From positions 186,001-250,000 of the forward strand of contig MKTW01000009.1 in the NCBI GenBank assembly GCA_001898405.1: 64,000 nt of DNA, given 5' to 3'. A program made the position numbers and the translations under genes. This DNA comes from Sphingobacteriales bacterium 44-61 (GTDB lineage: Bacteria > Bacteroidota > Bacteroidia > Chitinophagales > Chitinophagaceae). How positions within the stretch are numbered: the stretch's first letter is position 1; each line of letters opens with the position of its first letter. Positions 17,530 through 26,403 of this stretch are shown here, in pieces. The notes beneath the pieces were generated by a model. The model was not told the origin of the DNA. It saw only the letters and a program-made list of their open reading frames with translations, and did no database searches.

Positions 17530-18312
17530 TTAGTTCATCCTAAACCGCATTCCCCCATTTTGCTGCATTTGATCCATCAGCTTTTTTGTTTCATCGGTGA
17601 ATTCAGCGCGGGTTACTTTTTTTCCTTTTGTTGGTTCTTTAATGGCAGCCATATCTGGTTTGGCTTGTATGTCCAACGCTTTATAAATGGTTCTTCCGCC
17701 ATTGGTTTCGAGTTCCAGGATAAGACCGGGTAATTGTCCCTGCACTTCGGGGCCGGCAGGCACAGGGATATCTGTAGTGAACCATGCAATCGTAGTGGTG
17801 GTATCGTCTACTTCCTTGCGCTCCATTTTTCCATTTTGCATACCCATGCTCATTCTTTTCCCAATGCGTTGGGTGGTGGCTTTACGGCAAAGGTGGTTGA
17901 GGATGGTTTTTGTTTCATCGGCAAGTTTCCAGTTGCCTTTTTGAATGCTGTCGGAGATCAGGAAACGTTTATCCATAAAGTCACGTTGCTCCACTTTTTT
18001 TGACTGGGAGAAATCACAGAAAGTGATATCGTCCTGGCCGCTTCCCAAATTGCGGATCATTATACCTCCTGTTTGGCTTTCGTCTGCCTGGATATCATCT
18101 TCCAGTTGTTTCCAACTCATTTGATTGTTGGCAAAATTCAGTTCAAACTTGTTGGTCCGTGTTTGCGAAATGGTTTGTGGCTCGCCACCGCGGGCAGCCA
18201 TGGTGATCTGCATCTGAACGGAACGTTCATAAGTTACTTTGCCTTCTTTTTGCTGGGCGAAAAGACCGCCTGTCAATAAAAGGCTCAGGCAGGGAAGTAC
18301 AATTCTCTTCAT
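17530..18312 (-). CDS. GLPGLI family secreted protein
   Basis: 260 residues, signal peptide MKRIVLPCLSLLLTGGLFAQ. It has the family signature around residues 195-205, here GQLPGLILELETNGG, preceded by a W-F-T-x-D-I-P segment. GLPGLI proteins are abundant in Bacteroidota and have no established function; they are exported to the periplasm or outer membrane. Methionine-rich patches (GKRMSMGMQNGKMERKE and the C-terminal MDQMQQNGGMRFRMN) stand out. It is divergent from the two-component pair at 18457-20927, whose sensor domain also has a Met-rich stretch, suggesting it may be a target of that system. Confidence 0.8.
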   Translation of the reverse strand: MKRIVLPCLSLLLTGGLFAQQKEGKVTYERSVQMQITMAARGGEPQTISQTRTNKFELNFANNQMSWKQLEDDIQADESQTGGIMIRNLGSGQDDITFCDFSQSKKVEQRDFMDKRFLISDSIQKGNWKLADETKTILNHLCRKATTQRIGKRMSMGMQNGKMERKEVDDTTTTIAWFTTDIPVPAGPEVQGQLPGLILELETNGGRTIYKALDIQAKPDMAAIKEPTKGKKVTRAEFTDETKKLMDQMQQNGGMRFRMN

Positions 18313-18430
18313 TATGATAGTTTTTTAATAGGTTTCAAATCTACTGCGAGGCCTTCCGGGAGGAGGTTAACCCACCTTGCAATAAGGTTAATAAAGGTTA
18401 ATACAGCCTTTTCGGGCTGGAAGTATTGGT

Positions 18431-18438
18431 TACATTTG
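18431..18438 (+). promoter_or_regulatory. possible -7 promoter element of the RprX/RprY-like operon
   Basis: TACATTTG matches the Bacteroidota -7 consensus TAnnTTTG, 18 bases before the ATG of the kinase gene. A -33 TTTG at the expected distance is not obvious. Confidence 0.3.
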
Positions 18439-18456
18439 GTATCGAATCGAAAAAAA

Positions 18457-20241
18457 ATGAAACACTCATCAGTCAGTCAGGCAAAACCAAAGAGCTCAGG
18501 GCAACTAAAGCTTCTGCTCTTTTTTATGCTATTGACCATTGTAGGGATTGCAGGTTTCCAGGCATACTGGCTGCGGGATAATTATAACCGGGAAAAACAG
18601 AACCTGGAGATCAAGACCAATGCTGCTTTCAGGCAAACGATCCTGCGCCTGCAGGCGTCCAAACTGAAACTGGAAGCGACAAACGTACGGTTCGACTCTA
18701 CCATGCTCATGCCTCCTCCTATGAGTATGCATTTTAAAAGAAAGGATAGAAATGACAGGAGCGACCAACCTGTACAGGCACAGGGAGCTATTGCTGCCCG
18801 CAAAGAACCGGTGATCACCATGGTAAACCTGCTGCAGGAAAGGATCAGGGGAATCGATTTGCCGGATAGTATCAATCATGAGTATGGAAAAGTTGTGTTG
18901 GCGGGACTGAAGGACTCTCTTTATAAAGTAGCCGATTCATTGCAGGCGATGTTTAAAAGGATCCCTGTAAAAGGAATGGTAAGGATGGCGCTTAACGAAG
19001 TAGATTCTCTTGACCCTGAAGAGATCAGGGAAATGGAAATCGAAAGAGCTGCGATTTCAAAGATTCCTAAGGTGACCATACGTTATGGACAAAAAAAGAC
19101 CGATTCACTTGTCCGCGCAGAGAGCGTTGCTGCAGATGACAGGTTGGATCATGTTACGGTCAGGTCAGCTCCATTCTTTCGTGTTACCCCCAGAGATACA
19201 ACCCGCGATGCGGTGATCCGGTTTTTGTATAATGTAGATTCTTTATCATTGAAAGATTCTGTAACGGTAAAAGAAGTTACGGATGCTTATACTACCAGGT
19301 TGAAGAATGAAAAGATCAACCTTGGTTTTGCTGTAAGCAAAGTAGATAAAGCAGCACAAGACTCTGCAGCAGTGAATGAGGTAACGGTCGGTTTTTCCAA
19401 CCCTATGACTTACCGGCTTTCACTGGGTAATGAAGTAGGATTTATTTTGGGTAAGCTGAAAATGCCGATCCTGTTTTCCTTATTGCTGGTTGGTATTACT
19501 ATTGCTTCCTTCGTAGCGCTTTACCGTAACCTGCTCCGGCAGCACCGTCTGGCTCAGATGAAGAATGATCTGATCAGCAATATCACTCATGAACTGAAAA
19601 CGCCTATTGCAACAGTTGGCGTAGCCATTGAGGCCTTAAAGAATTTCAATGCAATTCAAAATCCCGAGCGTACAAGAGAATACCTTGATATTTCGCAAAA
19701 TGAATTACAGCGGCTGGGCTTGCTGGTCGATAAGGTGCTGAAACTGTCCATGTTTGAGAAAAAGGAAATGGAGATCAAATATGAACTGTTCAATTTAAAG
19801 GATGTGGTGGATGAAGTGGTGGCTTCCCTGCGCCTGCAACTGGAGAAGTATCATGCCCGGATATCGATCAGCCTCGAGGGGGATACCACGATTAAAGGTG
19901 ACCGCCTGCACCTGCTGAGTGTGGTGTTCAACTTATTGGATAATGCATTGAAATACAGTAAAGATAATCCTGTTATCCAGGTGAGCCTGAAACAGTTGGG
20001 AGAGCAGGTGGAGTTACAGGTGGCCGACAATGGTATCGGCATTCCTACGCAATACAAGGACAAGGTGTTTGAAAAATTCTTCCGGGTGCCGGCAGGCGAT
20101 ACCCACAATGCAAAAGGCCATGGCCTGGGGCTGAGTTATGTGGCCCAGGTGGTGCGCCGGCACAATGGCACAATTAAAGTAGAGAGTCGTGAGGGTTTGG
20201 GCAGTACCTTTACCATTATACTGCCAAAACAAAGTACATGA
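18457..20241 (+). CDS. sensor histidine kinase, RprX-like
   Basis: 594 residues from the ATG at 18457, preceded by an A-run. An in-frame TTG at 18436 is less likely. Helix 1 at about 20-40, a long periplasmic region (about 45-340) with a Met/Pro-rich segment (STMLMPPPMSMHFKRKDR), helix 2 (about 345-368), HisKA with LISNITHELKTPIATVGVAI, and HATPase_c with NLLDNALKYSKDN, DNGIGIP and GHGLGLSYV. The stop overlaps the start of the response regulator by four bases (ATGA). The arrangement matches the RprXY systems of Bacteroides. The signal is unknown. Confidence 0.9.
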   Translation: MKHSSVSQAKPKSSGQLKLLLFFMLLTIVGIAGFQAYWLRDNYNREKQNLEIKTNAAFRQTILRLQASKLKLEATNVRFDSTMLMPPPMSMHFKRKDRNDRSDQPVQAQGAIAARKEPVITMVNLLQERIRGIDLPDSINHEYGKVVLAGLKDSLYKVADSLQAMFKRIPVKGMVRMALNEVDSLDPEEIREMEIERAAISKIPKVTIRYGQKKTDSLVRAESVAADDRLDHVTVRSAPFFRVTPRDTTRDAVIRFLYNVDSLSLKDSVTVKEVTDAYTTRLKNEKINLGFAVSKVDKAAQDSAAVNEVTVGFSNPMTYRLSLGNEVGFILGKLKMPILFSLLLVGITIASFVALYRNLLRQHRLAQMKNDLISNITHELKTPIATVGVAIEALKNFNAIQNPERTREYLDISQNELQRLGLLVDKVLKLSMFEKKEMEIKYELFNLKDVVDEVVASLRLQLEKYHARISISLEGDTTIKGDRLHLLSVVFNLLDNALKYSKDNPVIQVSLKQLGEQVELQVADNGIGIPTQYKDKVFEKFFRVPAGDTHNAKGHGLGLSYVAQVVRRHNGTIKVESREGLGSTFTIILPKQST

Positions 20242-20927
20242 GTGCAACAAAAGTTTTTTACGTAGAAGACGAAGTATTCCTTGGAAAAATAGTAAAAGAA
20301 AGTCTCGAGAGCCGCGGTTTTGAAGTGATCATGGAAAGCGATGGGGCAAAAGCCACCGCAGCTTTTCAGAAAGCCAACCCGGATATCTGTGTGCTCGACG
20401 TGATGCTCCCCAATAAAGACGGATTTACCATCGCAGATGAAATAAGGGAGATCAATGAAGATATACCCATTATCTTTTTAACCGCCAAAACCCAAACCGA
20501 AGATGTGGTAAAGGGTTTTTCCCTGGGCGGTAATGATTATATCCGCAAGCCATTCAGTATGGAAGAGCTGATTGTGCGGATACAGAATGCACTACGCAAT
20601 AAAAATGCTGAGCCCGAAAAGATCACCGGGGATACGATCACATTGGGCAAATACAGTTTCCAGCTGAACCGTCAGTTACTGCAAAACGGCAGCGAGGAGA
20701 AAAAACTTTCTTACCGCGAAGCGGAATTGCTGAAACTACTGTATCAGAGCCGAGACAAGATCATCGACCGCCGTGATATACTGAACCTGCTTTGGGGAAA
20801 TGATTCTTTTTTCAACAGCCGCAACCTGGATGTGTATATTACCAAACTGCGCGGGTATTTGAAGGAAGACCCTTCATTGGAAATATTGACGATAAAAGGG
20901 ATCGGGTACAGGTTTGTAACGGGATAG
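20238..20927 (+). CDS. response regulator, OmpR/PhoB family, RprY-like
   Basis: 229 residues. Receiver domain 1-120 with acidic E10/D11, phospho-acceptor Asp54 and Lys in IRKPFS; C-terminal winged helix (about 130-228) with SYREAELLKLLYQSRDKIIDR and NLDVYITKLRGYLKEDP. The start ATG overlaps the kinase stop (ATGA), so it is translationally coupled. It is presumably phosphorylated by the kinase at 18457 and binds promoter DNA, possibly that of the divergent GLPGLI gene. Confidence 0.93.
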   Translation: MSATKVFYVEDEVFLGKIVKESLESRGFEVIMESDGAKATAAFQKANPDICVLDVMLPNKDGFTIADEIREINEDIPIIFLTAKTQTEDVVKGFSLGGNDYIRKPFSMEELIVRIQNALRNKNAEPEKITGDTITLGKYSFQLNRQLLQNGSEEKKLSYREAELLKLLYQSRDKIIDRRDILNLLWGNDSFFNSRNLDVYITKLRGYLKEDPSLEILTIKGIGYRFVTG

Positions 20928-21001
20928 AGTGAGGCTTTGAATGAAAGCGGTCAATCAGTCAACGCTCATCGATTCTGATTATCTTTAACCCAAAAACCGG
21001 T

Positions 21002-21274
21002 ATGAAGTTCCGCACTCTTGTCTTTCTCTTTATTATAGCCATTGTATTGATCGGTGCGCTCACCAAACCAGGGCCAGACGCCTTTAAAGAATTTTATACA
21101 AAGGAGCACACAAGGGAAAACCCTCCTGTGATAGAGTATACCAATGGCGTAGCCTATTCTATATTTTCAGTTACTTCTTTTACCGCCGTTACCACAACTG
21201 GTAATAATAAAATGGCCGTGCCAGTCATAAAGGAAAAATACCTGGGCCTTTTTGGACGGTTCTGGAAATTATAA
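21002..21274 (+). CDS. hypothetical small membrane or secreted protein
   Basis: 90 residues with an N-terminal hydrophobic segment (FRTLVFLFIIAIVLIGALT) that is either a membrane anchor or an uncleaved signal. The remainder (AFKEFYTKEHTRENPPVIEY and the C-terminal KYLGLFGRFWKL) is not recognised. It is preceded by a TATCTTTA box resembling a -7 promoter element and lies 36 bases before nagA, so the two may share a transcript. Confidence 0.65.
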   Translation: MKFRTLVFLFIIAIVLIGALTKPGPDAFKEFYTKEHTRENPPVIEYTNGVAYSIFSVTSFTAVTTTGNNKMAVPVIKEKYLGLFGRFWKL

Positions 21275-21310
21275 GAATAGCCTCAATTCAATCAATCTAC
21301 AAACAGAAGA

Positions 21311-22414
21311 ATGCTTCAACAGAAAGTATATATCGCTGATGAAATTTTTACCGGCGAAGAATGGCTGAAAGGATACGGCGTGATAACCGTGGATGGAAAG
21401 ATCACAGAACTGGTTAAAGCGAATGAGATCCCAGGTTCATTGCCGGTAGAAAGGTTTGAAAATGCAGTGCTGGTCCCTGCTTTTATTGACCTGCAGATCT
21501 ATGGAGCTTATGGAAAGCTGCTGTCTGTTTATCCTGAAGTGGATTCACTGTCTAAACTGAATGAATATTGCCGCAGCGGCGGCGCTGCCTGGTGCATGCC
21601 GACTGTAGCAACCAATACATACGAAGTATTTCATCGATGCATAGATGCGGTGAGGGAATACTGGAAAATGGGAGGTCAGGGCGTTTTGGGCCTGCATCTT
21701 GAGGGCCCCTGGATCAACCCGGTAAGAAGGGGGGCACATATAGAATCGTTGATCCATACACCATCAGCAGAAGAAGTGAAGGCGTTGCTGGAATATGGAA
21801 AAGGTGTGATCAGGATCATCACACTTGCACCGGAAGTATGTGGACCATCGCTGATGAGCTATATCGCCAACCAGGGAATTATCATTTCCGCAGGGCATAG
21901 CAATGCTACTTATACGGAAGCGAAACAGGGATTTTCCAATGGAGCCACCACTGTTACACACTTATACAATGCCATGAGTCCGTTGCAGCATCGCGCACCG
22001 GGATTAGTTGGCGCTGCAATGGATGATGATGCTGTAATGGCAAGTATCATTCCCGATGGCCATCATGTGGACTATGCAGCTGTACGGATAGCCAAGCAGG
22101 TAATGAAAGACCGCCTGTTTGTAATTACCGATGCTGTAACGGAAACGGATAAAGGAGCTTATCCTCATCAATTTGCCGGTGATAAATATGAAGCGAGTGG
22201 TATACTGAGCGGTTCTGCACTGACAATGAGTAAGGCGGTGCAGCGGTTAACCTCCTTTGCTGGTGTGGAGTTGGGCGAAGCATTGCGTATGTGTTCGCTT
22301 TATCCCGCAAAAGTGATGAAGATGGAAAGCCAGCTTGGGAAGATACAGAAGGGGTATGATGCAAAAATGACTGTGCTGAATAAAGACCTGGAAGTGCAAA
22401 AGGTGTTGGGTTAA
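21311..22414 (+). CDS. nagA: N-acetylglucosamine-6-phosphate deacetylase
   Basis: 367 residues. Amidohydrolase-fold enzyme hydrolysing GlcNAc-6-P to glucosamine-6-P and acetate in amino-sugar and cell-wall recycling, cytoplasmic. Visible motifs: HLEGPWINPVRRGAH (metal-binding Glu), SAGHSNATYTEA (His), THLYNAMSPLQHRAPG (His and substrate loop), PDGHHVD, and catalytic Asp in VITDAV. The N-terminal motif reads PAFIDLQIYGAYGK, not PGxIDxHxHG, a variant consistent with mono-metal NagA. No nagB is adjacent. Confidence 0.93.
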   Translation: MLQQKVYIADEIFTGEEWLKGYGVITVDGKITELVKANEIPGSLPVERFENAVLVPAFIDLQIYGAYGKLLSVYPEVDSLSKLNEYCRSGGAAWCMPTVATNTYEVFHRCIDAVREYWKMGGQGVLGLHLEGPWINPVRRGAHIESLIHTPSAEEVKALLEYGKGVIRIITLAPEVCGPSLMSYIANQGIIISAGHSNATYTEAKQGFSNGATTVTHLYNAMSPLQHRAPGLVGAAMDDDAVMASIIPDGHHVDYAAVRIAKQVMKDRLFVITDAVTETDKGAYPHQFAGDKYEASGILSGSALTMSKAVQRLTSFAGVELGEALRMCSLYPAKVMKMESQLGKIQKGYDAKMTVLNKDLEVQKVLG

Positions 22415-22435
22415 CCTAAACCTGTTCATCATGGT

Positions 22436-22960
22436 ATGAAAAAAAATGAATTGCCTGAACGGCTTGCCTGGGCTGTTAAAACAATGGACATACAGCCTTC
22501 GGATCATCTGCTGGAAATAGGCGGAGGGGTGGGGCTGCTTGCTGAACAGGTAGCTGGCTTATTGAAAGATGGAAAACTGGTGATGGTTGACAAATCGGAA
22601 GCAATGATCAGCAAAGCGGTTGAAAGGAATAAAATACATATAGAAAACTGCAAAACAACATTCATAAAAAAAGACCTGGAAGTAACTATTTTACCAGAAC
22701 GGTTTGATAAAATAGTTGCATTTAATGTAAGTGCATTCTGGAAAAATCCCAGGTTCTCTTTGCCGGTTATCCGGAGACATCTGAAACCGGCCGGCCAATT
22801 TTATTTATTTTACCAACCGCCTGTGGAAGTTACCAGGCAAATCGCCAAAGAGGCGGCAGAGGTATTGAAGAAAAATGGACTGAAAGTAGAAAAAACCCTG
22901 TTCAAATCATTGCAGCCGGCTTCGGCATTTTGTATTATTGGGAGCCTGGTTACAAAATAA
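22436..22960 (+). CDS. class I SAM-dependent methyltransferase
   Basis: 174 residues. Rossmann-type methyltransferase with motif I LLEIGGGVGLLAEQ (about 24-37), motif II acidic VMVDKSEAMI, and FDKIVAFNVSAFW as motif IV. Short for the fold, without an obvious substrate-binding insertion. An ATG at 22431 is out of frame, so the ATG at 22436 is used. It begins 21 bases after nagA and ends 8 bases before the DUF2809 gene, so the three are probably one operon. The substrate cannot be told. Confidence 0.8.
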   Translation: MKKNELPERLAWAVKTMDIQPSDHLLEIGGGVGLLAEQVAGLLKDGKLVMVDKSEAMISKAVERNKIHIENCKTTFIKKDLEVTILPERFDKIVAFNVSAFWKNPRFSLPVIRRHLKPAGQFYLFYQPPVEVTRQIAKEAAEVLKKNGLKVEKTLFKSLQPASAFCIIGSLVTK

Positions 22961-22968
22961 AGAAATAA

Positions 22969-23352
22969 ATGCGCCACCCTGTTTCCCGGTTCAACAAAAC
23001 CTATTTCCTTCTTGCTGTTCTCCTTTTTGTTATTGAAGTTTTGATAGCGTTGTATATGCACGACAGGATTATCCGGCCATATATCGGTGACTTGCTTGTA
23101 GTGATTTTGCTGTACTGTTTTGTCAGGGCGTTTGTAAGTATAAGCCCGGTTAAGATAGTGATAGGCGTGCTTTTGTTTTCCTACCTCATTGAGGTGCTGC
23201 AATACTTAAAACTTGTAAAGCTTTTGGGGCTGCAGCATTCACGGATTGCAAATGTCGTTATTGGTAATTTGTTTGAGTGGATGGACCTGGTAGCGTATAC
23301 AGTAGGTATTATTATTGTGCTGGCGGTTGAAAAATACCGCAAACAACTATAA
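22969..23352 (+). CDS. DUF2809 integral membrane protein
   Basis: 127 residues with four predicted membrane helices (about 10-28, 36-55, 58-75, 100-120). The segment RPYIGDLLVVILLYCFVRAF and the later NVVIGNLFEWMDLVAYTVGI are the DUF2809 signature. Function unknown. Probably co-transcribed with the methyltransferase 8 bases upstream. Confidence 0.8.
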   Translation: MRHPVSRFNKTYFLLAVLLFVIEVLIALYMHDRIIRPYIGDLLVVILLYCFVRAFVSISPVKIVIGVLLFSYLIEVLQYLKLVKLLGLQHSRIANVVIGNLFEWMDLVAYTVGIIIVLAVEKYRKQL

Positions 23353-23467
23353 AAGCTTTATTGTTGGGACGCTATGCCGAATAAATAGCGCTTCGCTTTT
23401 TAAGCATGGCAAGGACTTTATTTTGCAAGCGGCGGGATGCGCCAAGATCAACCATTCTTAAAGAGCA

Positions 23468-24316
23468 TTAATTCCCCGTGTCAATCACAGTATACTTTGT
23501 CCAAAACGATTGCTCCTTCATCATACTCTCCCTATCCATTCTGTTACCCATACCTGATCTCATTCCTCCACGCCCTCCCATGTCGCGGCCACCACTACGC
23601 ATACCGCGATCACCCATTCCACTGCCACCCTGAAAATCACTGGATCGCATTTCCATAGCATGAATCTTACAGCCGATACTGATAAGTTTTTCGTGAAGAC
23701 CGGCTGCATCACCTAATAAAGAAAGAGGAATACAGTATTCGATTTCCATGGCTTCCGTTGTATCGCATTTATAAGCGACCCGTATGCTGCCAGGTACATC
23801 AAGTACCTGCTGAACAGGCTCATTTTCTCCAAATCCGAAAATTTTTATGGTGTTCAATTGTTTTATGGCCATTGAGTTGCGCATCATCAGAAGATTGGCC
23901 TCCCGCCGGGAAGAGCTTTGCTCTTCGCCATCATTTCTGACAGGCCTGGGTGCTTCAGTAGAGGAGAAACCCTGTCCTTTGTCCGGTTTTACAGGAAACT
24001 CGATGCCGCGGCCTTCTTTTTTCTTAGCCTTTAAGTCTATATAAAGTGTCATGCCGGTACGCATCATTTTCATTTGTGTGGCAAAGCTGGGGATAAGCAT
24101 GGCTATATACAGATTGCGGTTATCATTATCAATTGCGTATTTGATTTTTGTTTCATTATCCGCAGTAAATTTTTCAGTGGGCCATTCCAACAGCTTGCCA
24201 TCCTGTACATGATTAATGATGGATGTGTCGGAGGTAATGGGTGACGCGAAAGCTTGCATTGAAAGAAATGAAAATCCAATACAGGCAATAGCTAATATGA
24301 TTGATGCCGGTTTCAT
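23468..24316 (-). CDS. secreted CBM9/DOMON-like protein with Gly/Met/Arg-rich tail
   Basis: 282 residues with signal peptide (SIILAIACIGFSFLSMQAFA). Residues 35-115 read DGKLLEWPTEKFTADNETKIKYAIDNDNRNLYIAM, the start of a family-9-like beta-sandwich found in many Bacteroidota surface proteins. Near the C-terminus is a low-complexity block rich in Gly, Met and Arg (GMGDRGMRSGGRDMGGRGG), then SFWTKYTVIDTGN. Monocistronic on the minus strand. The ligand is unknown; the Met-rich tail could bind soft metals (inference). Confidence 0.65.
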   Translation of the reverse strand: MKPASIILAIACIGFSFLSMQAFASPITSDTSIINHVQDGKLLEWPTEKFTADNETKIKYAIDNDNRNLYIAMLIPSFATQMKMMRTGMTLYIDLKAKKKEGRGIEFPVKPDKGQGFSSTEAPRPVRNDGEEQSSSRREANLLMMRNSMAIKQLNTIKIFGFGENEPVQQVLDVPGSIRVAYKCDTTEAMEIEYCIPLSLLGDAAGLHEKLISIGCKIHAMEMRSSDFQGGSGMGDRGMRSGGRDMGGRGGMRSGMGNRMDRESMMKEQSFWTKYTVIDTGN

Positions 24317-24396
24317 GCGAAAATATTTAGGGGACTAAAAATAGGGAAAGGCAGCATGCTGAACGGGCGCGTTATCTTTATATTAACCTAATATCT

Positions 24397-24450
24397 ATGA
24401 GCTGGCAAAAGGCGTCGATCAACGATGAGGCAAAAAAGCTGAAGGTGTAA
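24397..24450 (+). pseudogene. possible gene remnant, 17 codons
   Basis: ATG at 24397 followed by SWQKASINDEAKKLKV and TAA. A promoter-like TTATCTTTA lies just upstream. Too short to support as a gene; it looks like the truncated start of one or a chance frame. The rest of the 24317-24528 interval holds only the terminator. Confidence 0.15.
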
Positions 24451-24466
24451 TCTTCTTTTTGGGGAA

Positions 24467-24508
24467 AATAAAAACAGGCTTCCGCAAACCGGTTTGCGAA
24501 AGCCTGTT
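24467..24508 (-). terminator. intrinsic terminator of the EF-hand protein gene
   Basis: An 18-bp stem with one mismatch (24473-24490 with 24491-24508, AACAGGCTT...AAGCCTGTT). Read on the minus strand it is followed by TTTTTA. It lies 21 bases after the stop codon at 24529. Confidence 0.8.
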
Positions 24509-24528
24509 CCGTCCTTTATATACTATTC

Positions 24529-25089
24529 TTAATTAAAAAGCCCTTTCAGCTTATCCATTATACCACCGCCACCGCCTTTGCCGGAAAAAGCTGCGGTAAG
24601 GTCCTGGAGGTCTACATCTCCATCCCCGTCCTGATCGAGGCCGCCTTTGAATTTATTCAGCAGGCCCTGCACGTTCATGCCAGAAGTGCCGCCGCCGCTA
24701 AGGGAGTTAAAAATGCCCTGGATATCGAAACTGCTGTCATTAGGGTCATTTGTTTTGTTAACCAGATTTTTCAGCACATCTGGAACAAGCCCACCCGCTA
24801 CTGAGCCGGCCTGCTGCTGATCGAGCCCCAGTTTGTCCATCAGGTTTTGAGCCAGATTGCCGGAAACTTGCTGCACAGCGGGATTGGATGAATTGACTTC
24901 CTGGTTGCCACTGAACATGGACAATACATCTTTAATGCCACCCTGTGAAAGCAGTTGTTGCAGGCTACCGGTAATGGATTGGCCTGCCAGCGCTACCGCT
25001 TCGTCATTTTTTTCATTGGGGATTGCCGGATTGTTGACAATGGAAGAACCGGCTTGCTGTTTTACTAGGTTAAGAAGATTTTCAAGCAT
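24529..25089 (-). CDS. DUF937-like protein with an EF-hand/dockerin-type calcium loop
   Basis: 186 residues, no signal peptide. N-terminal helical part (MLENLLNLVKQQAGSS) resembling DUF937/YidB-like proteins, low-complexity Gln, Asn and Gly segments, then LDQDGDGDVDLQDLTAAF at about 150-168. The D-x-D-x-D-G-x-x-D-x-x-D spacing is a canonical calcium loop. Ends in a Gly run and MDKLKGLFN. Transcribed alone with its own terminator. Function unknown. Confidence 0.65.
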   Translation of the reverse strand: MLENLLNLVKQQAGSSIVNNPAIPNEKNDEAVALAGQSITGSLQQLLSQGGIKDVLSMFSGNQEVNSSNPAVQQVSGNLAQNLMDKLGLDQQQAGSVAGGLVPDVLKNLVNKTNDPNDSSFDIQGIFNSLSGGGTSGMNVQGLLNKFKGGLDQDGDGDVDLQDLTAAFSGKGGGGGIMDKLKGLFN

Positions 25090-25153
25090 AGCGATAATTT
25101 TAAGGTAACTAAAGTTAAGGGATTTGCGGGTGGAGTGTATGTCTTTAGTATTA

Positions 25154-25663
25154 TCATCTTTTTTTATTTTCTTTTGATAGCTGTGCTCCTGCTGTCAAAA
25201 GCTTTTCCATTCCCTGTACAAAAGGCAATAAATCTTCCGGCTCTACCAGTTCTGCAACGCTTCGGGCTGATAAAGCGCTTATAGTCCAACGGTGCAACCA
25301 TTGCTTCCAGCCGGGAAGATTACGGGTTTTGAAAAATTGACGGACTGCCTGGACCTCATTCTTTTTGGCACCCGGATTTTCAGGGCTCATCCAGGATAAT
25401 AAAAGAAAGCAAGCCTCGATCAGTTGTTCTAATTGGTCTACAAATTGCAGCAGTGTACCGGGGGTATCCAATTGCCAGTTGTACGTTGGGGCTATGGCAG
25501 CTTCGCAGAATTCTGTAAACATTTCCTGCATTTCTTCAGCGGGGGTGCAGTGATATAATTGTTGCAATGCCCAATGAGGATCAAGCGAAAGCGGATCGCA
25601 ACTATGTTGAAGGGCAAGGCTGTTCAGGAAGTAACGCTTATCGGGGGTAGAAGGTGTAGTCAT
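25154..25663 (-). CDS. hypothetical protein
   Basis: 169 residues from ATG 25663 (MTTPSTPDKRYF). A longer frame from 25762 adds a segment unlike the rest. The protein is predicted helical, rich in Leu, Gln and Trp (LEQLIEACFLLLSWMSPEN, NLPGWKQWLHRWTISAL), without signal or membrane segment. No family recognised. It is divergent from the SRPBCC gene at 25881. Confidence 0.55.
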   Translation of the reverse strand: MTTPSTPDKRYFLNSLALQHSCDPLSLDPHWALQQLYHCTPAEEMQEMFTEFCEAAIAPTYNWQLDTPGTLLQFVDQLEQLIEACFLLLSWMSPENPGAKKNEVQAVRQFFKTRNLPGWKQWLHRWTISALSARSVAELVEPEDLLPFVQGMEKLLTAGAQLSKENKKR

Positions 25664-25880
25664 AAAATTGTTTACAGGTACACGCAGAAAAGGATAAAAA
25701 ACGGTAGTAGAAGAATTTAGTAGAATGAATCCTTTTCGGTGCGTATTAGTAACTGGTCGCAACCACCCCTGTTTTTGGCGTATTCACACATCTGATTACA
25801 AGTAAGTGCCTGTTAATTTTGATTTAGGATACTCTTTTAACCATAAACCATTATGCACTCATCTTAAAAACATTAGCAAC

Positions 25881-26330
25881 ATGGAAAAATTACATTTTAA
25901 CGTCAACATCAAAGCGACGGCAGCCAAAGTATTTCATACCGTTACAGATGATAAACTGTATCGTGAATGGACCGCTGAGTTTAATCCGACTTCTTCTTTT
26001 GAAGGCAGTTGGGATAAAGGAGCGAAAATACGGTTTGTAGGTATCAGCAAAGAAGGCAAACGCGAAGGCATGGTAGCGAGTATTGTAGAGAATATCCCTA
26101 ATAAACAAATTTCTATTAAGCATCTTGGGCTTGTTGCTGACGATAAAGAAATTACCGATGGGCCGCTTGTGGATGGTTGGGCCAACGCAATGGAGGAATA
26201 TTTCCTGGAAGAAAAGAATGGCATGACCACCTTTAAAGTATCGGTTGACTGCAACGAAGATTTTAAAGATTATTTTGAAAAAACCTGGCCAAAAGCATTG
26301 AACAAGTTGAAGGAAGTGGCTGAAAGATAG
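25881..26330 (+). CDS. SRPBCC (AHSA1/START-like) domain protein
   Basis: 149 residues from ATG 25881 (MEKLHFNVNIKATAAKVFHT). A longer frame from 25806 lacks a plausible start context. The START-like fold is suggested by KATAAKVFHTVTDDKLYREWTAEFNPTSSF and the C-terminal helix DYFEKTWPKALNKLKEVAE. Family members bind hydrophobic ligands in a deep cavity; no specific ligand can be named. Followed by a strong hairpin terminator. Confidence 0.75.
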   Translation: MEKLHFNVNIKATAAKVFHTVTDDKLYREWTAEFNPTSSFEGSWDKGAKIRFVGISKEGKREGMVASIVENIPNKQISIKHLGLVADDKEITDGPLVDGWANAMEEYFLEEKNGMTTFKVSVDCNEDFKDYFEKTWPKALNKLKEVAER

Positions 26331-26351
26331 CGCTCGCCTGTAAATTACTAA

Positions 26352-26387
26352 ACAAATGGAGCTGAGTTTTTGATCAGCTCCATTTGT
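26352..26387. terminator. hairpin terminator between convergent genes
   Basis: Arms 26352-26365 (ACAAATGGAGCTGA) and 26374-26387 are perfect complements around GTTTTTGA. It lies 21 bases after the SRPBCC stop and 17 bases beyond the stop of the minus-strand small ORF at 26404, so it can serve both. Confidence 0.7.
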
Positions 26388-26403
26388 GTATTATCAGGTA
26401 AGA

